Below, piece after piece: positions 32,801-45,682 of a stretch of 64,000 nucleotides of DNA. Below the pieces are notes generated by a model. It was not told the origin of the DNA and made no database searches. It was given only the letters and a program-made list of their open reading frames with translations. A program made the translations under genes and the position numbers. Each line of letters opens with the position of its first letter. The stretch's first letter is position 1. Source of the stretch: Rhynchospora pubera. Lineage: Eukaryota > Streptophyta > Magnoliopsida > Poales > Cyperaceae. The stretch lies in the NCBI GenBank assembly GCA_028095005.1, contig CM051461.1, positions 172,119,144-172,183,143 of the forward strand, in the 5' to 3' direction.

Positions 32801-33025
32801 TCAAGAGAGAGGCTTGTCAGGCTTGCCCACTGGAATCACGCTAGAGATGTGGCGCTGACGAGTGGGGCCACGTGGCAGAGCGAGGTGGAGCGGTTTTGTT
32901 TGTTTCAGATCTGATAGAAAGAGAAAAATGTTTTATCTGATCTAATTTGGGGGAAGCGGAGAGAAAAATAAGTTAGGGTCGTTGGATTTAAAGAACGGAT
33001 GGGATTTCCTGTGCTGGAGTGTGCT

Positions 33026-33255
33026 GCGCGACACAAGATTTGGATCCGTTTGAAGCTGTCTTCGTACATCAAACATGACTAAATTAAATCGGTTTGTGAT
33101 CGGTATTCAAAAGATAACTCTGTAGTTTGTACCTACTTTTGCGCGACACAAGATTTGGATCCGTTTGAAGCCGTCTACGTACATCAAACATAACTAAATT
33201 AAATCGGTTTGTGATCGGTATTCAAAAGATAACTCTGTAGTCTGTATCTACTTTT
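33026..33255. repeat. 115-bp tandem duplication
   Basis: Two head-to-tail copies (33026-33140, 33141-33255) starting GCGCGACACAAGATTTGGAT, with about five differences. Non-coding. A smaller repeat of TTTCAAAGAACACGCATAAA follows at 33298 and 33390. Confidence 0.92.
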
Positions 33256-34135
33256 AACTGATGCAACGAAAATAGAAGAGAAAAAGAAAGATCCTACTTC
33301 AAAGAACACGCATAAATTCTATGTATTGAATTAAATAAAAAGGATTTCCTTTTGTCTGAAAAGATTTATGTTATGAACTGATTGCTAATTTCAAAGAACA
33401 CGCATAAATTCTGTATAAAATTAAATGCGACTATGCGAGTGTTATATAAATTTCAGATAAATATAAATCTTGTACAAATTCTAATATGTATAAGATTCGC
33501 AGTTTTTATAAATAAAGATGCAACAAATCAAGTACTTGAGCTGCTGTCAAGCTTTCGAAAAAAAATTGCAACAAATCACGACACACGACTCACGAGGCGA
33601 TGGAATTTCTGTGCAATTAAGCTGTCATGACAGGCAGGCCCAAAAGGTTAGAATGCGATGTGTCTTTCTTGGGCTCATCCCATGTATTGGCCCACTAGTT
33701 CGACCCCAACCGCACTTAACTTTACGGCGATTGTGATGGGCTGATGGCCTTGGATTTCTCCGCCATTGGATATTTTGATGTGGAGAAGTGATTTCCCAAT
33801 TCAAAGTTTAGCATCACAACAAATAAAAAGAGTAAAATATAGAAATTTTATTTGTTTTCTATATTCTTAAAATGTTTCAATTTTGTATAAAATTAATTAT
33901 AGATTGACTATCATTAATGTATTGTCATCTATAGACTATAGCAGCATTATTTATGTTTATTGAAATTAATGTCGATGTACATATACAAATAATATAGATT
34001 AAATCGTACCAAAATAGATGTTATATCACATCATAATTAATAATGATAATTATGTATATCTCACATTCTCACTATACATATCGTTATCACATAAATACTA
34101 TGGATTTGCAACTAACTTTATAACATAACTATATA

Positions 34136-34284
34136 AAGGTCTTGATCTAGTAGCAAATAGCAATGCATCTTGACTCCTTGAGTGAAAGGTCGCAGGTTCG
34201 AAACCCGACTTGAGGGTCTTTCATAAACATTTAATTTAAAAATAAGTTGGGTGACTTAAACCTCCAATTTATTTTAAAAAAAAA
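34136..34284 (+). mobile_element. tRNA-derived SINE
   Basis: About 149 bp. The polymerase III B box GGTTCGAAACC lies at 34195-34205 and an A-box-like TAGCAAATAGC at 34151-34161, about 34 bp upstream, the spacing of a tRNA promoter. The 3' end is an A run. The flanking repeats CATAACTATATA (34124-34135) and CATAATTATATA (34285-34296) differ at one base and look like a target duplication. Confidence 0.65.
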
Positions 34285-34355
34285 CATAATTATATATGGC
34301 AAAACTACTAGTTTATCATAAGTTGAAAATTTTTTAACAAAATAGAAATGCTATA

Positions 34356-34735
34356 ATGAGGAACCCTTTTTTTCCTTCCTCAAACTGGAATAAAGATCCG
34401 AGAAACAAATGGAAAAAATCAGAAAAAATTGAAGATCCCAAACAGCAAGAAGAAATTCGAAAGAAGATATTTGAAGAATGCAAGAAAATCGATCTTATTA
34501 TGCCCATAATAAGGGAACGTCCAATACAAAGCGAAATGTTGATGTCTGCCTACGATCACTTACGGTGGATGGAACGACTAGAAAGAAGTCCGCAAAGCGT
34601 GTTGTACACAATAATTACGACTGATCCAACTACTAAAAAAGTCACAAAAATTCCAAAAAAGGAAAAAAAAAACTTTTTTTGATATTTTTCCTATTGAATT
34701 CAAGGAAATCAAGAAAGATCTTCCAATTTAGTAGT
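34356..34735 (+). pseudogene. unrecognised decayed ORF
   Basis: A charged frame of 108 codons (34356-34682) opens MRNPFFPSSNWNKDP, is rich in Lys and Glu, and has RERPIQSEMLMSAYDHLRW in the middle. It ends at a TGA just after an A-run/T-run. With a one-base shift in that run the frame goes on for 17 more codons (FDIFPIEFKEIKKDLPI) to a TAG at 34733-34735, two bases before the target repeat of the LTR element. The composition looks like real protein rather than chance, but I do not recognise the family. No promoter or splice signal is obvious. Confidence 0.4.
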
Positions 34736-34741
34736 CACTAG

Positions 34742-36502
34742 TGTTAGAAAGTGTGCTAATTTTCATTTTTATGCTAATTACCAATTAATTAACCAAGCAA
34801 ACATAGCACACACAAGATCTAGTACACAAGCTATTCAAACACACGAGAAAAAGGGGAAATCGATACCTCCCGCGAAATCGTATTCGCGGGGCTCGACCAA
34901 GGCATGGGAATCGATGGCGTGCCTTCTCCACCGTCTCCACCACGTCTCGTAACCGCCCTCGAGTCCACCAAGGAGGATTAATCACGTTCTACAAGGTACG
35001 TGCTAGCATACCCAAAGAACAAGCCTAATCCCTATGGTTTTCTCTCTTACATCAATCAACAACCTTGATTTAGTGGAGAGAAAATAGCTCAACACATGAG
35101 CAAATAAGAGGGAGAGAGGAGGAAGGTGGCGGCCTCATGGGAGGGAATGAGAGGAGAGAGAAAGCTAGGTGGAGGCTCTCATAAGTGGTCCTTATATAGA
35201 GCACAAAACCTAATTGACCTCTTGCATAATTACAACTATGCCATCCCACCTACCACCATATTGGGCAGCCACGTTTTGGGCCTATTTGGGCCACTTAATC
35301 CACTCAATTTAGTCTCTAATTCTATTAATTAAAGCCTCATTTATTTGCTCTTTAATTGGGCTATCTATTTGCTATTTAAATAACGGCCCAATTAATCAAT
35401 ATAACCATTTATATTGATAAGTGTTGAACTAAATTAATTATTAACTCATTAATAATTATTTTAGGATTAGTTAATGCATTAATTTATTTCTATATGATCC
35501 ATTGACTTAATTAATTATAACGGTTCGCAACGGTATATAATTAATTAATCAATCTTATCATATTTCCACAGAACCTACTGCTGTGAATAAATAAATAATG
35601 CACTGTGTGATTAATGTCCTATTTGTGTGACCCTTTGAGGATTTATGCTATGTTGGCCATGGAATTAAATCGTTATTTAATTCCAATAATCATAAGCGGT
35701 ATCTAGCAACACGTTATGACTCCCAATTCGCATAAATAGTGTACTGCTACAATATTTCAATCCTGCATAAGAGAATAAATATGTTTCTCTATTTTGATTC
35801 TTATGTCGCACGATATCATCGTATAATCCAAGATAGGAATGTGTCATTCTTGCAGATTATACGTTTCTTGATCTAGAGATAATTGTATAAAGTTGCATGC
35901 AAACAATCTATCTCCATCAAGGGGCCCAAACAGATATCGTCACTCACTAAGTGAATTAATGAGGGACATACGGTTTTCTTGATGATTAACTTTTCCCCGC
36001 ACAATTCAAGAGAACATAAATAAAGTCCGTATAGCAGCCCTTATCGGGAATCAGCGGTAGACAGTATTTATTGAACCTATCCTCATGTGGAAAAGATAAA
36101 CATCTCAAACTTAGAACCAAAATCATTACGAAATAAACAATGACACATAACACAATCCATATGTTTATTTCGATGGGTCAAGTCCTGTGCTATGTTCCAT
36201 AACATACACATATGCAATTAAGTTGGTAACTCTTTACCTATGATTTGTAGAACTTAATCATCACTTAACTTGCATACTAATCTTATAAGATAATTAATGT
36301 TCCTTGTTAATTATCAAGATTATGGACCGTTTAGATTTATTATTGTCATTCTAAAGAATGATCCACAGAGATCTACAATTCAGATCCTCAACCTGAATAA
36401 TCTGTCAATAATAAACCTAGGAACAGATGATGAAATATCATCCAAAACATAAACTAATAATTAAGTCATTAAATTATTGACTTCTAGGACATAACTCCAA
36501 CA
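34742..36502 (-). repeat. 3' LTR of the Angela-like element
   Basis: 1761 bp. A TATA box on the - strand (CTATATAAGG) lies at about 35191-35200 and would start LTR transcription leftwards. Short frames inside (34785-34985, 35126-35332) recur identically in the other LTR and are not genes. Confidence 0.93.
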
Positions 36503-36514
36503 ATCTCCCACTTG
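36503..36514 (-). other. polypurine tract of the Angela-like element
   Basis: On the - strand AAGTGGGAGATTG immediately precedes the 3' LTR (TGTTGGAG), as in BARE-type elements. Confidence 0.7.
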
Positions 36515-39500
36515 GCCTAGAGTCAATCAGTAGTGACTTCTAGCCAACGAAGAATTGAGAACAATGTCATATATCTACATATATACATGTCTCGGACCTC
36601 AAAATAAATAATACGCTTATAGCTAGTTACTCATACGTCCACCACGTATGGATGCATAACTGCATCTCGTATACTGCTCAAGGTAGAGGTCGTGCTAGAG
36701 TGTTCGCTGTGTTCGCGAACCTATCCAAAAATTGTTTGACTATATATATATATACTCCTATATATATTCTTGATCACCATCATATGATATCAAGTGATAT
36801 CGTTATAGATCATATTTGAATCTCCAATGTAACATTGGGCTCTTAGGAGTAAGTTATGGTTCGAGATGCTTAGAACCATAATAACTCAACTAAGAAATCG
36901 ATCCGAAATAAACTTCTTTTATTGCTTCACAAGTTGCTATGTATTTTGCTTTGGTGACGGAAACGGTTGTAATATTCCATTTAGAACACCTTCTAAATTT
37001 ACAACACCACCTTTTAGCAAAATACGTAGTTCAACTGTGATTATATCAATCTTTCGAAAAACTAGCATTAGTGTAATTAACTTACACGAGCTCCTTTTAA
37101 GAGATGAAACATTATATCACTCTTTCTCATAAGGTACTCGAGGATATCCTTGACTATCGTCCTAATGTGTCTCTCTTGTATCCATTCGACAACTGTTTGT
37201 CATATCTTTTGGATACTACACATTGGGGCATATGCATAAATATGGCGTACACAATGAAACTCATAATGAAGGAATGCTTGAACTATTTCATGCACTTTCT
37301 CGAATCGAGTTGCAATAGACCGAGTTAAAACACTCAAGTCATGCCATGTGACGTATAGTTAGACATCCTTTCTTGGAGTGTAACTTTCGTGTTTCTAGAA
37401 CACTTCGTCAATATATGCATATTTGCTCAAACCTAACTTCCATCATAATCTATCTTTATAGATTTTGTTTCCTAGGATTAGGTGATTTCGCCCAAGTTCT
37501 CATTTGAGAAAGCATTCTCCAAAGAGATCTCGACAATATTCATTTTCTTAATGTTAATGTTATTCCCAATTTAATGAATTGTTATCTTGAACAATACAAG
37601 TAATACAATTATGCTCCCACTGAATATCTTGTTTATACAAGATACTTTTGACGAAGTTCAACTCCTTGACTTCCTTGTCAAAACTTTTATTCCAATCTCC
37701 ACAACACTTGGTTTAATCCATTTTTGGATCCTTGAAGCATGCGTATGTTTTTAGCAATACATAAAACCTCGATTTGTGTCAAATGCACAACATCATCCTT
37801 CATTCATACGAAGAAGGCGGTTTTATGTGTTTTTCCATATATCAATATATATGAAATACAACTATTGCTAGAATGATCTTTATTGACTTTTACATAGCCA
37901 CAAGCAAGAGGTTGTGCTTTGTACGTAGTCAACTAGTCATCGACTTAGACATAGCTACAAGCGAGAAGCCGCGCTTTGTACATAGTCGATTTGTTATCCA
38001 TGTCGATCTTTCCTTTTGAAGATCTAAAACGTTCTTGATGGATTGCTCCTTCATGAACGTCAACCAAGGTCTATACCTTGTTGTTATACATGGATTTTAT
38101 TTAAAGATCATATGAATTCAAACCATATATGTGGAATCGGATCGTTCCATCGTTTTTCTTGTTTATCAACGGATTCTCATATGCTAAGTTTGAGAATGTC
38201 GTGAAGCCAATGCACCAAACGGCTTAGGCAATCAATTCTCGTTGATCTTTTGTAGGAATGGTACTTGAGGTTCATGAACTACTTCCACAATGAATTGTTG
38301 AACGACTTCTTGACTCCTCATATATTCTATGAGTTTCTCGAATCATCATCAACTCGTGATATGGTTGAGTCCTCATTGGAAGGAGCGTACTATTAAACTT
38401 CTTTTCAAAACAACTTGTGAATGAAGTTCCGCTCAACTCCCACTAAGCACTATGTATGGAGTGACAAGTTTCCCATAAGAGTACTTCTTGTAGTGACGCA
38501 TAAACTCCTTTAATGCTCACTTTACTCCCACTACTTCTTCTTGAGAATTTCAATTCATCAAGACTACATTATGATTAGCAACAACTACTTTGTTCTTATC
38601 ATATTCGTGGAAGTAGTGCCTTTTAATATAAAGCATCCTACAAATATATAGTGTCTTATTTGGTTTAAGCTTACAAGTCCACAATACTTGAAATAAGCTT
38701 CTCAACACCAAATCTCGAGAAGTATTATACTTAGAGATCAAAATCTCGTAAGAAAACTTCCTCAATAGACTTTGATGGAACACCATTCAGTGTAAACAAT
38801 ATTGTCCTCAAACATAATTCCCTAATACGAGTCGAATAAGTCAATTTGATTTATTATCGATCGAACTATACAAAATATTGTTCGATACCTCCATTCTTGG
38901 ACACATTATTCCATAATGTTCCTCATGGAGTGAGTTATGAAACTATTTTCATACTCTTTAGATAATACTTCAAATCATATGACTTAACTACTTATTTGCC
39001 ACGATTAATTGTAAGACTTTTCTTTTTCCTTGAACGGTCTTTTTAACTTCACACTTGAACTCCTTTGAACTAGTCAAAAGGTTCATACTTATACCTTATC
39101 AAATAGATATGTTAATATCTACAATGATCGTTGGTTAAGTAGTAAAGTATCAACAACTTTTCATTGCACAAGTACTTATTGGTCTTTATACATCGATATG
39201 TATAAGTCCTAATCAAGTCACTTGTCCTTAAACCTTTGTAGGTTAAAGGCGCTTTTGTCATTTAACAAACATGATTCGCATATCAATCGATTTGAAATCG
39301 AATTGAATTTCGAGCTCTACGTTACGTAGACTCTCATAATGCGATTCTCGTTTATATATGTGACTAAGCGGTTATATATAACATGAAAGTCAAATACTTT
39401 ATGTCAAGTCTTACGCATCCTCTTTGTCATTCAAAATTGTTTATCTATTTCAAGCAAATTCAATCAAGATGCATGAAATCATATAAACAAATCCATGATA

Positions 39501-42500
39501 AAAGATCTTGTCTTTTACAAAACATTATCATCCATCATTGAATATGAAATGGAGACGTTTTAAGAGAGGTTAGGATTAAGGTATGCAACCTTCAATTCCT
39601 AAATAAACTCTTAATAAAGACAACTCTACGTATTCAATGGTAATGACTTAAACGAATAAGTCATCTCCTATACGGAGTTTACTTTATATCTCTCGAACAT
39701 TCTCTTATTCTTCATTGCCAACACATTTCGTTAAATGCGAGCATATGAACTAGTATCAAGTTACTAGTGTAAATTAGAGATAGTGAGATAATTTGAACGA
39801 CAAATACACTTTAGGATTAGAATATTTCTAATCGTCACAATCATGGTACTCCGGACAACCTTTCAAATGCCTCCCATAAAACGGCAAATGAAACATCTCA
39901 TGTGACACACGGTCATCAATGAGAGTCTCGAAATTTCAACTCATACCTTGGTGAAGTATTTCTTGAATACTTAACCAATCACCTTTTTGCATTAACAAGC
40001 GTGCGAAAAAGGTAATATTATATCCTTCATAATTCCAAAGAGATCGAATGACAATATCAACAATCCTTGATATCGGAGATTAATATCTCTAGTCATCAAT
40101 TAGCTACTTCAATCTTTCGATTTGTAAGCTAATGAAACATTCATATAACTTCTTTTAAAAGAATAATCTCTTGGTCAACTCATATTCTTTATACTCAATC
40201 ATAAATGATGGAGTTAATATCTACTTTCTCCAAGAACACTTTCTTGAGTAAGCGAATGAGAGCGTACGAGTTAAATCTAGTCCATATGAATTCTCTAATT
40301 CAAAGGTCTAGAAATTTCAAATGAGGATATTAGCCATACGCTTTATTAAATAACTTTTCGCCAAAAGTCAATCAATCATCGCGTTGCTACGTTCGGGTAG
40401 TTTGAGGAAAGTTTTGGGAATTGACATACTCAAATTTCTCTTCACTAAGATCATGTCTTAGGAATCGGTATTACTTCTTTCAAGTAACTACCTTTTAGAA
40501 ACGAGTTTGTTCATTTTTCAAAGATTGATCGCAACAAAATTAACAATTTTAACATCTATAACAAAATCAATTTACGGTCATTTAGTTTATGCAATTGTTT
40601 TATTTATAACAAATAAAACTCCCACTACAATTATTTAATGTCCTTAATGTAGTAGGTTTTCCAAGATCCCTATTTTCGTTGAGATGGTGCTAGCGTCGGC
40701 GTGACACCAAAACAACTAGATAAGGTAGGTTCTCCAACCAATCATTCCATATGATTCTTGATTTGTGAAATATCACATGTACATCCACAAACTTTGCCCC
40801 GATGTCCAATCCGATTAGAAAACATCGTTAAGTAACCTTTCTCTATTTGCTCCTAGTAAATCCGATTTACACCCCGACACGGATGATGGAACACGATGTC
40901 CCGCGTCGGCGAGAATGCATCAATGAACGATCATACACGTTAGAAGGGGATAGAGAGAAGGAGGGCGATTTAACTTAATCATGTTTTGTTTGGGACAATC
41001 AATCATATGACACTTGTTTGGTGGTCGTGTAAGCATACACCCATACCTAGCCTATGACAATTCATAGCAATCACAAGCAATCACATATAAGCATCTCATA
41101 GTTGTGGGTTTGTATGGCTCCCGCTTGCATTAGTTTCGCCACATCGTCCATGGAGCAAAACTAATCTAATCCTTGTCCTCCCACTAAATTCTATAAGGAT
41201 CTAAATCCTATATAAAATAAAGGTGCAAAATACATGTGAAAACATCCTATTCCCTTCCTATCCTTAGGGGCATGCAAGCCTCACAAGTTACATCAAAAAT
41301 TAATCAAAAATTAATTAATGGCACCAAAGGCCGCATTACAAACATTCACACATGCATTCATTTACAACCACAAGGCATTGAGTCTTGAGCCATACTAAAC
41401 CCACTATCCACCTACAAAACAAAGTTAGCACATACAAGAACTTTGTTTCCAATTAACGATTTTCAAGCATCTTTGCGTATCGTTTGCTATAAGTAAATTC
41501 CGTGTACAAATCCTCAATTTTAAACAACCAAACTTGTTTAAATTCATTTAGAAAGTTCTTTCAACATCCCATAACAGAAAGGAGATCAAACAAGGAGTTT
41601 TCCAATTAAATTCAACTAGTTTGAATACTTAGAAAAACAGTAATTTACCAAAAAACGTAACTAATGGAATCCAACAAAAACAACAGTTTTCGGTCTCCAA
41701 AAATTCTCAAATAAATTACTTAAGCTCCTTATCAAAGTTGTGACTACCAGTAAAAAATTCAAGAAGAGATCTTAAACCATCTGGGAGAATCAAAAAAAGA
41801 CAAATCTCTTACAAGTGCACGAAACACCGTTATGAGATTTTCAGCTTATCCTCTCAACCATTTGGTCTGTTAGACCACCTTCTATCCAGTTTTTATATAT
41901 ACAATATACATAGAAAAACTTGTTTAGACTACAGGCTATCCATTCATGAAAAGAAAACAACCAAGTTTAGTTCAATAATATTAAGTTACAGCCTAAACAA
42001 TCAACAAATTCTGTACTGAAACAGACTGTCAATCGAAAGGTTTTAACCTAGTTGAAGGTCCAAACATCCACGAAAAATTACGAAATTAATTTTCCTGGAA
42101 TCCTAACTCAAAATAGAACAACTCAATTTAAAAAAAATTTTTAAAGGAGTTCTCAGTTGGTACAGTTTATTAGAACAATCGATTTGCTCAACAAACTGGA
42201 TCTGACAAGATCTTCCTTTTCATACTTGAAAACCCACTAATTAATCTGAGTCATGCAACAAGTTATACATGCTCAGAAAGAGCTTCAAGTCCTCTTTATT
42301 TCTAGCCATAGAACACTGGTACTTATATTCAAAATATAAATCTTTCAAGCCATTCAAACAGGACAGTGCAAGCAAAAACTGGTTCTGCGCACTGTCGCCG
42401 TTTTATTCACAGTAAATCCATACTAATTTAGAAAAATGTGAATCCAACGACAAAAGAATCACAATCCACAGATCTACAACTTTCATGTAGATGGAAAGAT

Positions 42501-42647
42501 CTTCCAGAGAACTTATCATATCCAAAAACGCGAAATAACACAGAAAATACCATTTCCAGACAGCAAACCAACGCATCATCTCTACTAATCCATTAATTAG
42601 CCAATTTCTCTTAATTAAGTGTCAAAATAGCTTAAGTACGACCATGT
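36515..42647 (-). pseudogene. degenerate copia gag-pol relic
   Basis: No frame longer than about 90 codons, yet the - strand text still follows copia pol. From 37830 leftwards one can read a KTAFF (VKTAFLNG) block, then near 37735-37690 the YGLKQASRSWN block, later a region in the place of YVDD (about 37560), and ELG...LG-KIYKDR (about 37500-37455). Near 38330-38140 there is a linker with an RRSGR-like motif. Many stops and indels separate these. The part nearest the 5' LTR (about 40600-42640) shows no recognisable gag and may be leader. Confidence 0.7.
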
Positions 42648-42659
42648 GCTCTGATACCA
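42648..42659 (-). other. primer-binding site, initiator tRNA-Met
   Basis: On the - strand TGGTATCAGAGC, complementary to the 3' end of initiator tRNA-Met, one base inside the 5' LTR boundary at 42660/42661. Confidence 0.9.
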
Positions 42660-42660
42660 C

Positions 42661-44421
42661 TGTTAGAAAGTGTGCTAATTTTCATTTTTATGCTAATTAC
42701 CAATTAATTAACCAAGCAAACATAGCACACACAAGATCTAGTACACAAGCTATTCAAACACACGAGAAAAAGGGGAAATCGATACCTCCCGCGAAATCGT
42801 ATTCGCGGGGCTCGACCAAGGCATGGGAATCGATGGCGTGCCTTCTCCACCGTCTCCACCACGTCTCGTAACCGCCCTCGAGTCCACCAAGGAGGATTAA
42901 TCACGTTCTACAAGGTACGTGCTAGCATACCCAAAGAACAAGCCTAATCCCTATGGTTTTCTCTCTTGCATCAATCAACAACCTTGATTTAGTGGAGAGA
43001 AAATAGCTCAACACATGAGCAAATAAGAGGGAGAGAGGAGGAAGGTGGCGGCCTCATGGGAGGGAATGAGAGGAGAGAGAAAGCTAGGTGGAGGCTCTCA
43101 TAAGTGGTCCTTATATAGAGCACAAAACCTAATTGACCTCTTGCATAATTACAACTATGCCATCCCACCTACCACCATATTGGGCAGCCACGTTTTGGGC
43201 CTATTTGGGCCACTTAATCCACTCAATTTAGTCTCTAATTCTATTAATTAAAGCCTCATTTATTTGCTCTTTAATTGGGCTATCTATTTGCTATTTAAAT
43301 AACGGCCCAATTAATCAATATAACCATTTATATTGACAAGTGTTGAACTAAATTAATTATTAACTCATTAATAATTATTTTAGGATTAGTTAATGCATTA
43401 ATTTATTTCTATATGATCCATTGACTTAATTAATTATAACGGTTCGCAACGGTATATAATTAATTAATCAATCTTATCATATTTCCACAGAACCTACTGC
43501 TGTGAATAAATAAATAATGCACTGTGTGATTAATGTCCTATTTGTGTGACCCTTTGAGGATTTATGCTATGTTGGCCATGGAATTAAATCGTTATTTAAT
43601 TCCAATAATCATAAGCGGTATCTAGCAACACGTTATGACTCCCAATTCGCATAAATAGTGTACTGCTACAATATTTCAATCCTGCATAAGAGAATAAATA
43701 TGTTTCTCTATTTTGATTCTTATGTCGCACGATATCATCGTATAATCCAAGATAGGAATGTGTCATTCTTGCAGATTATACGTTTCTTGATCTAGAGATA
43801 ATTGTATAAAGTTGCATGCAAACAATCTATCTCCATCAAGGGGCCCAAACAGATATCGTCACTCACTAAGTGAATTAATGAGGGACATACGGTTTTCTTG
43901 ATGATTAACTTTTCCCCGCACAATTCAAGAGAACATAAATAAAGTCCGTATAGCAGCCCTTATCGGGAATCAGCGGTAGACAGTATTTATTGAACCTATC
44001 CTCATGTGGAAAAGATAAACATCTCAAACTTAGAACCAAAATCATTACGAAATAAACAATGACACATAACACAATCCATATGTTTATTTCGATGGGTCAA
44101 GTCCTGTGCTATGTTCCATAACATACACATATGCAATTAAGTTGGTAACTCTTTACCTATGATTTGTAGAACTTAATCATCACTTAACTTGCATACTAAT
44201 CTTATAAGATAATTAATGTTCCTTGTTAATTATCAAGATTATGGACCGTTTAGATTTATTATTGTCATTCTAAAGAATGATCCACAGAGATCTACAATTC
44301 AGATCCTCAACCTGAATAATCTGTCAATAATAAACCTAGGAACAGATGATGAAATATCATCCAAAACATAAACTAATAATTAAGTCATTAAATTATTGAC
44401 TTCTAGGACATAACTCCAACA
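42661..44421 (-). repeat. 5' LTR of the Angela-like element
   Basis: 1761 bp, equal in length to 34742-36502. Read side by side, the only differences I found are at 35049/42968 (A/G) and 35418/43337 (T/C). Confidence 0.93.
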
Positions 44422-44617
44422 ACTAGTCGGTGAGGATTTTTTTTTTTTAAATTTTTTTCTGTACCCTTCAAAACAGAAAAAATGCAGAATTTGCCCCTTG
44501 AAAGTCAAAACATTTGATATTACTCCTCAAAATTTTGGACGTCCTCTCTATTTGCCCTTATGCTGTATTTTATATTATAAAATTGAAAAAAAAATAAATT
44601 GTGACCATTATATCCTT

Positions 44618-44768
44618 GGTTTGGATCAAGTGGGAATTTGGGGAATTTCCTATTCCTAGGCATAAATTTATTATAAACAATTCAAACTCTTTACAAAATT
44701 ACGCACTTTCCAATACTTTATATCTAGAAATAAAAAATTCCTCATATTCCTAAGCGATTCAAACGGCC
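44618..44768. mobile_element. MITE, same family (copy 4, degenerate)
   Basis: Ends GGTTTGGATC and GATTCAAACGGCC, target repeat CTT at 44615-44617 and 44769-44771, diverged core CAAACTCTTTACAAAATTAC. The oldest-looking member in the window. Confidence 0.65.
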
Positions 44769-45247
44769 CTTATGAATAACCCAGTCAATCCAGACCAAAC
44801 TTCTCTCTTCTCTTTCGAAAACATTCCTCCTTTCGCGCAGCTTCTCTCATCTCCTCTCGCCAAAGACACCAGTGAGCCCCACCCGTCCTACACCGACCAA
44901 CATCAAATCATTCTTTCATTTCCGCTTAATTTCTTACTTCCTCCCTATGGACCCTATCCTATATTTGTCCATATATGGTAGCATTAATTATGCCTACATC
45001 ATGGCTGGCCGATTTAAAGGCTCGCCTAGGCTCTCCTATCGCCCCCCCCCCCCCCATCTGATCACCATCTCGACATCCTCGCTTTGTTGATCACCATCTT
45101 GATCATCCTTATCTGCTTCGCCTGATCGCCTCGCTTGCGCCGACATCCTCTTTAACCTTGACCGTGCTACTGATGTCCTCTCACACCTGTCACTCCGCTA
45201 CCGCTCTGCCTTTCCTTGGTCCTTCTCCCGAACCTACCCGACGCTAA

Positions 45248-45404
45248 GGGTGCGTTTGGATAGGTGTGGGAAGAAGGGAAGAAGGGAAGAAGTGGGAAGA
45301 AGTATTGGAAAGTGTGTAACTTTGTGAAGAGTTTGGATTGTTTATAATTTTTTTTCTTTCCATCTTTCTTCTTCCTCTTCTTCTTCTCTCATCCAAACGC
45401 ACCC
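45248..45404. mobile_element. MITE, same family (copy 5)
   Basis: 157 bp with perfect ends GGGTGCGTTTGGAT / ATCCAAACGCACCC and TAA target duplication (45245-45247, 45405-45407). Its interior is nearly the same as copy 3 at 31616 (TGGGAAGAAGGGAAGAAGGG). Confidence 0.88.
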
Positions 45405-45682
45405 TAAGAACAGATTGCTCATGACTCTTGTTGAGGAATACTTTGCTTCATGGATTTGATTTGATGTGAATTTGAACGGATCCAGACCATTATACCATAC
45501 TTTGCTCAAGAACCCAATCGATCAACATCACTGGTATTTCAAGGGCACTAAAATGAACGGATCACTCGGATCGATTAGATTTGGTTTGGATGGTTAGATT
45601 CATAAGGTATAATGGTCACAGTTTATTTTTTTTCAATTTTATAATATAAAATACAGTAAAAGGGTAAATAGAGAAGGCGTAT

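Larger units (their letters stand above)
34742..44421 (-). mobile_element. non-autonomous LTR retrotransposon (Angela/BARE-like)
   Basis: A 9680-bp element reading on the - strand. TG...CA ends; 5-bp target duplication ACTAG at 34737-34741 and 44422-44426. LTRs are 1761 bp each and differ at two positions only (both transitions). The interior (36503-42660) has a tRNA-iMet primer site and a polypurine tract but no long frame. Decayed pol can be read in pieces. LTR length, the sequence next to the 3' LTR and the element's end (TGTTGGAGTTATGTCCTAGA on the - strand) resemble the Angela/BARE copia group. It probably moved with proteins from a relative. Confidence 0.9.
44536..45681. mobile_element. 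inverted-repeat element, interrupted on the right
   Basis: Arms 44536-44617 and 45602-45681 are inverted copies: CTGTATTTTATATTATAAAA / TTTTATAATATAAAATACAG and GTGACCATTATA / TATAATGGTCAC. The right arm stops where the duplicated Helitron-like block begins (45683). Between the arms are two MITEs. Superfamily unknown, since the true ends and target repeat are hidden. Confidence 0.6.

Noticed and set aside
34785..43251. Two identical pairs of small ORFs (66 and 68 aa) at 34785/42704 and 35126/43045
   Set aside because: They lie in the two LTRs of one element and recur because the LTRs are identical. No family likeness.
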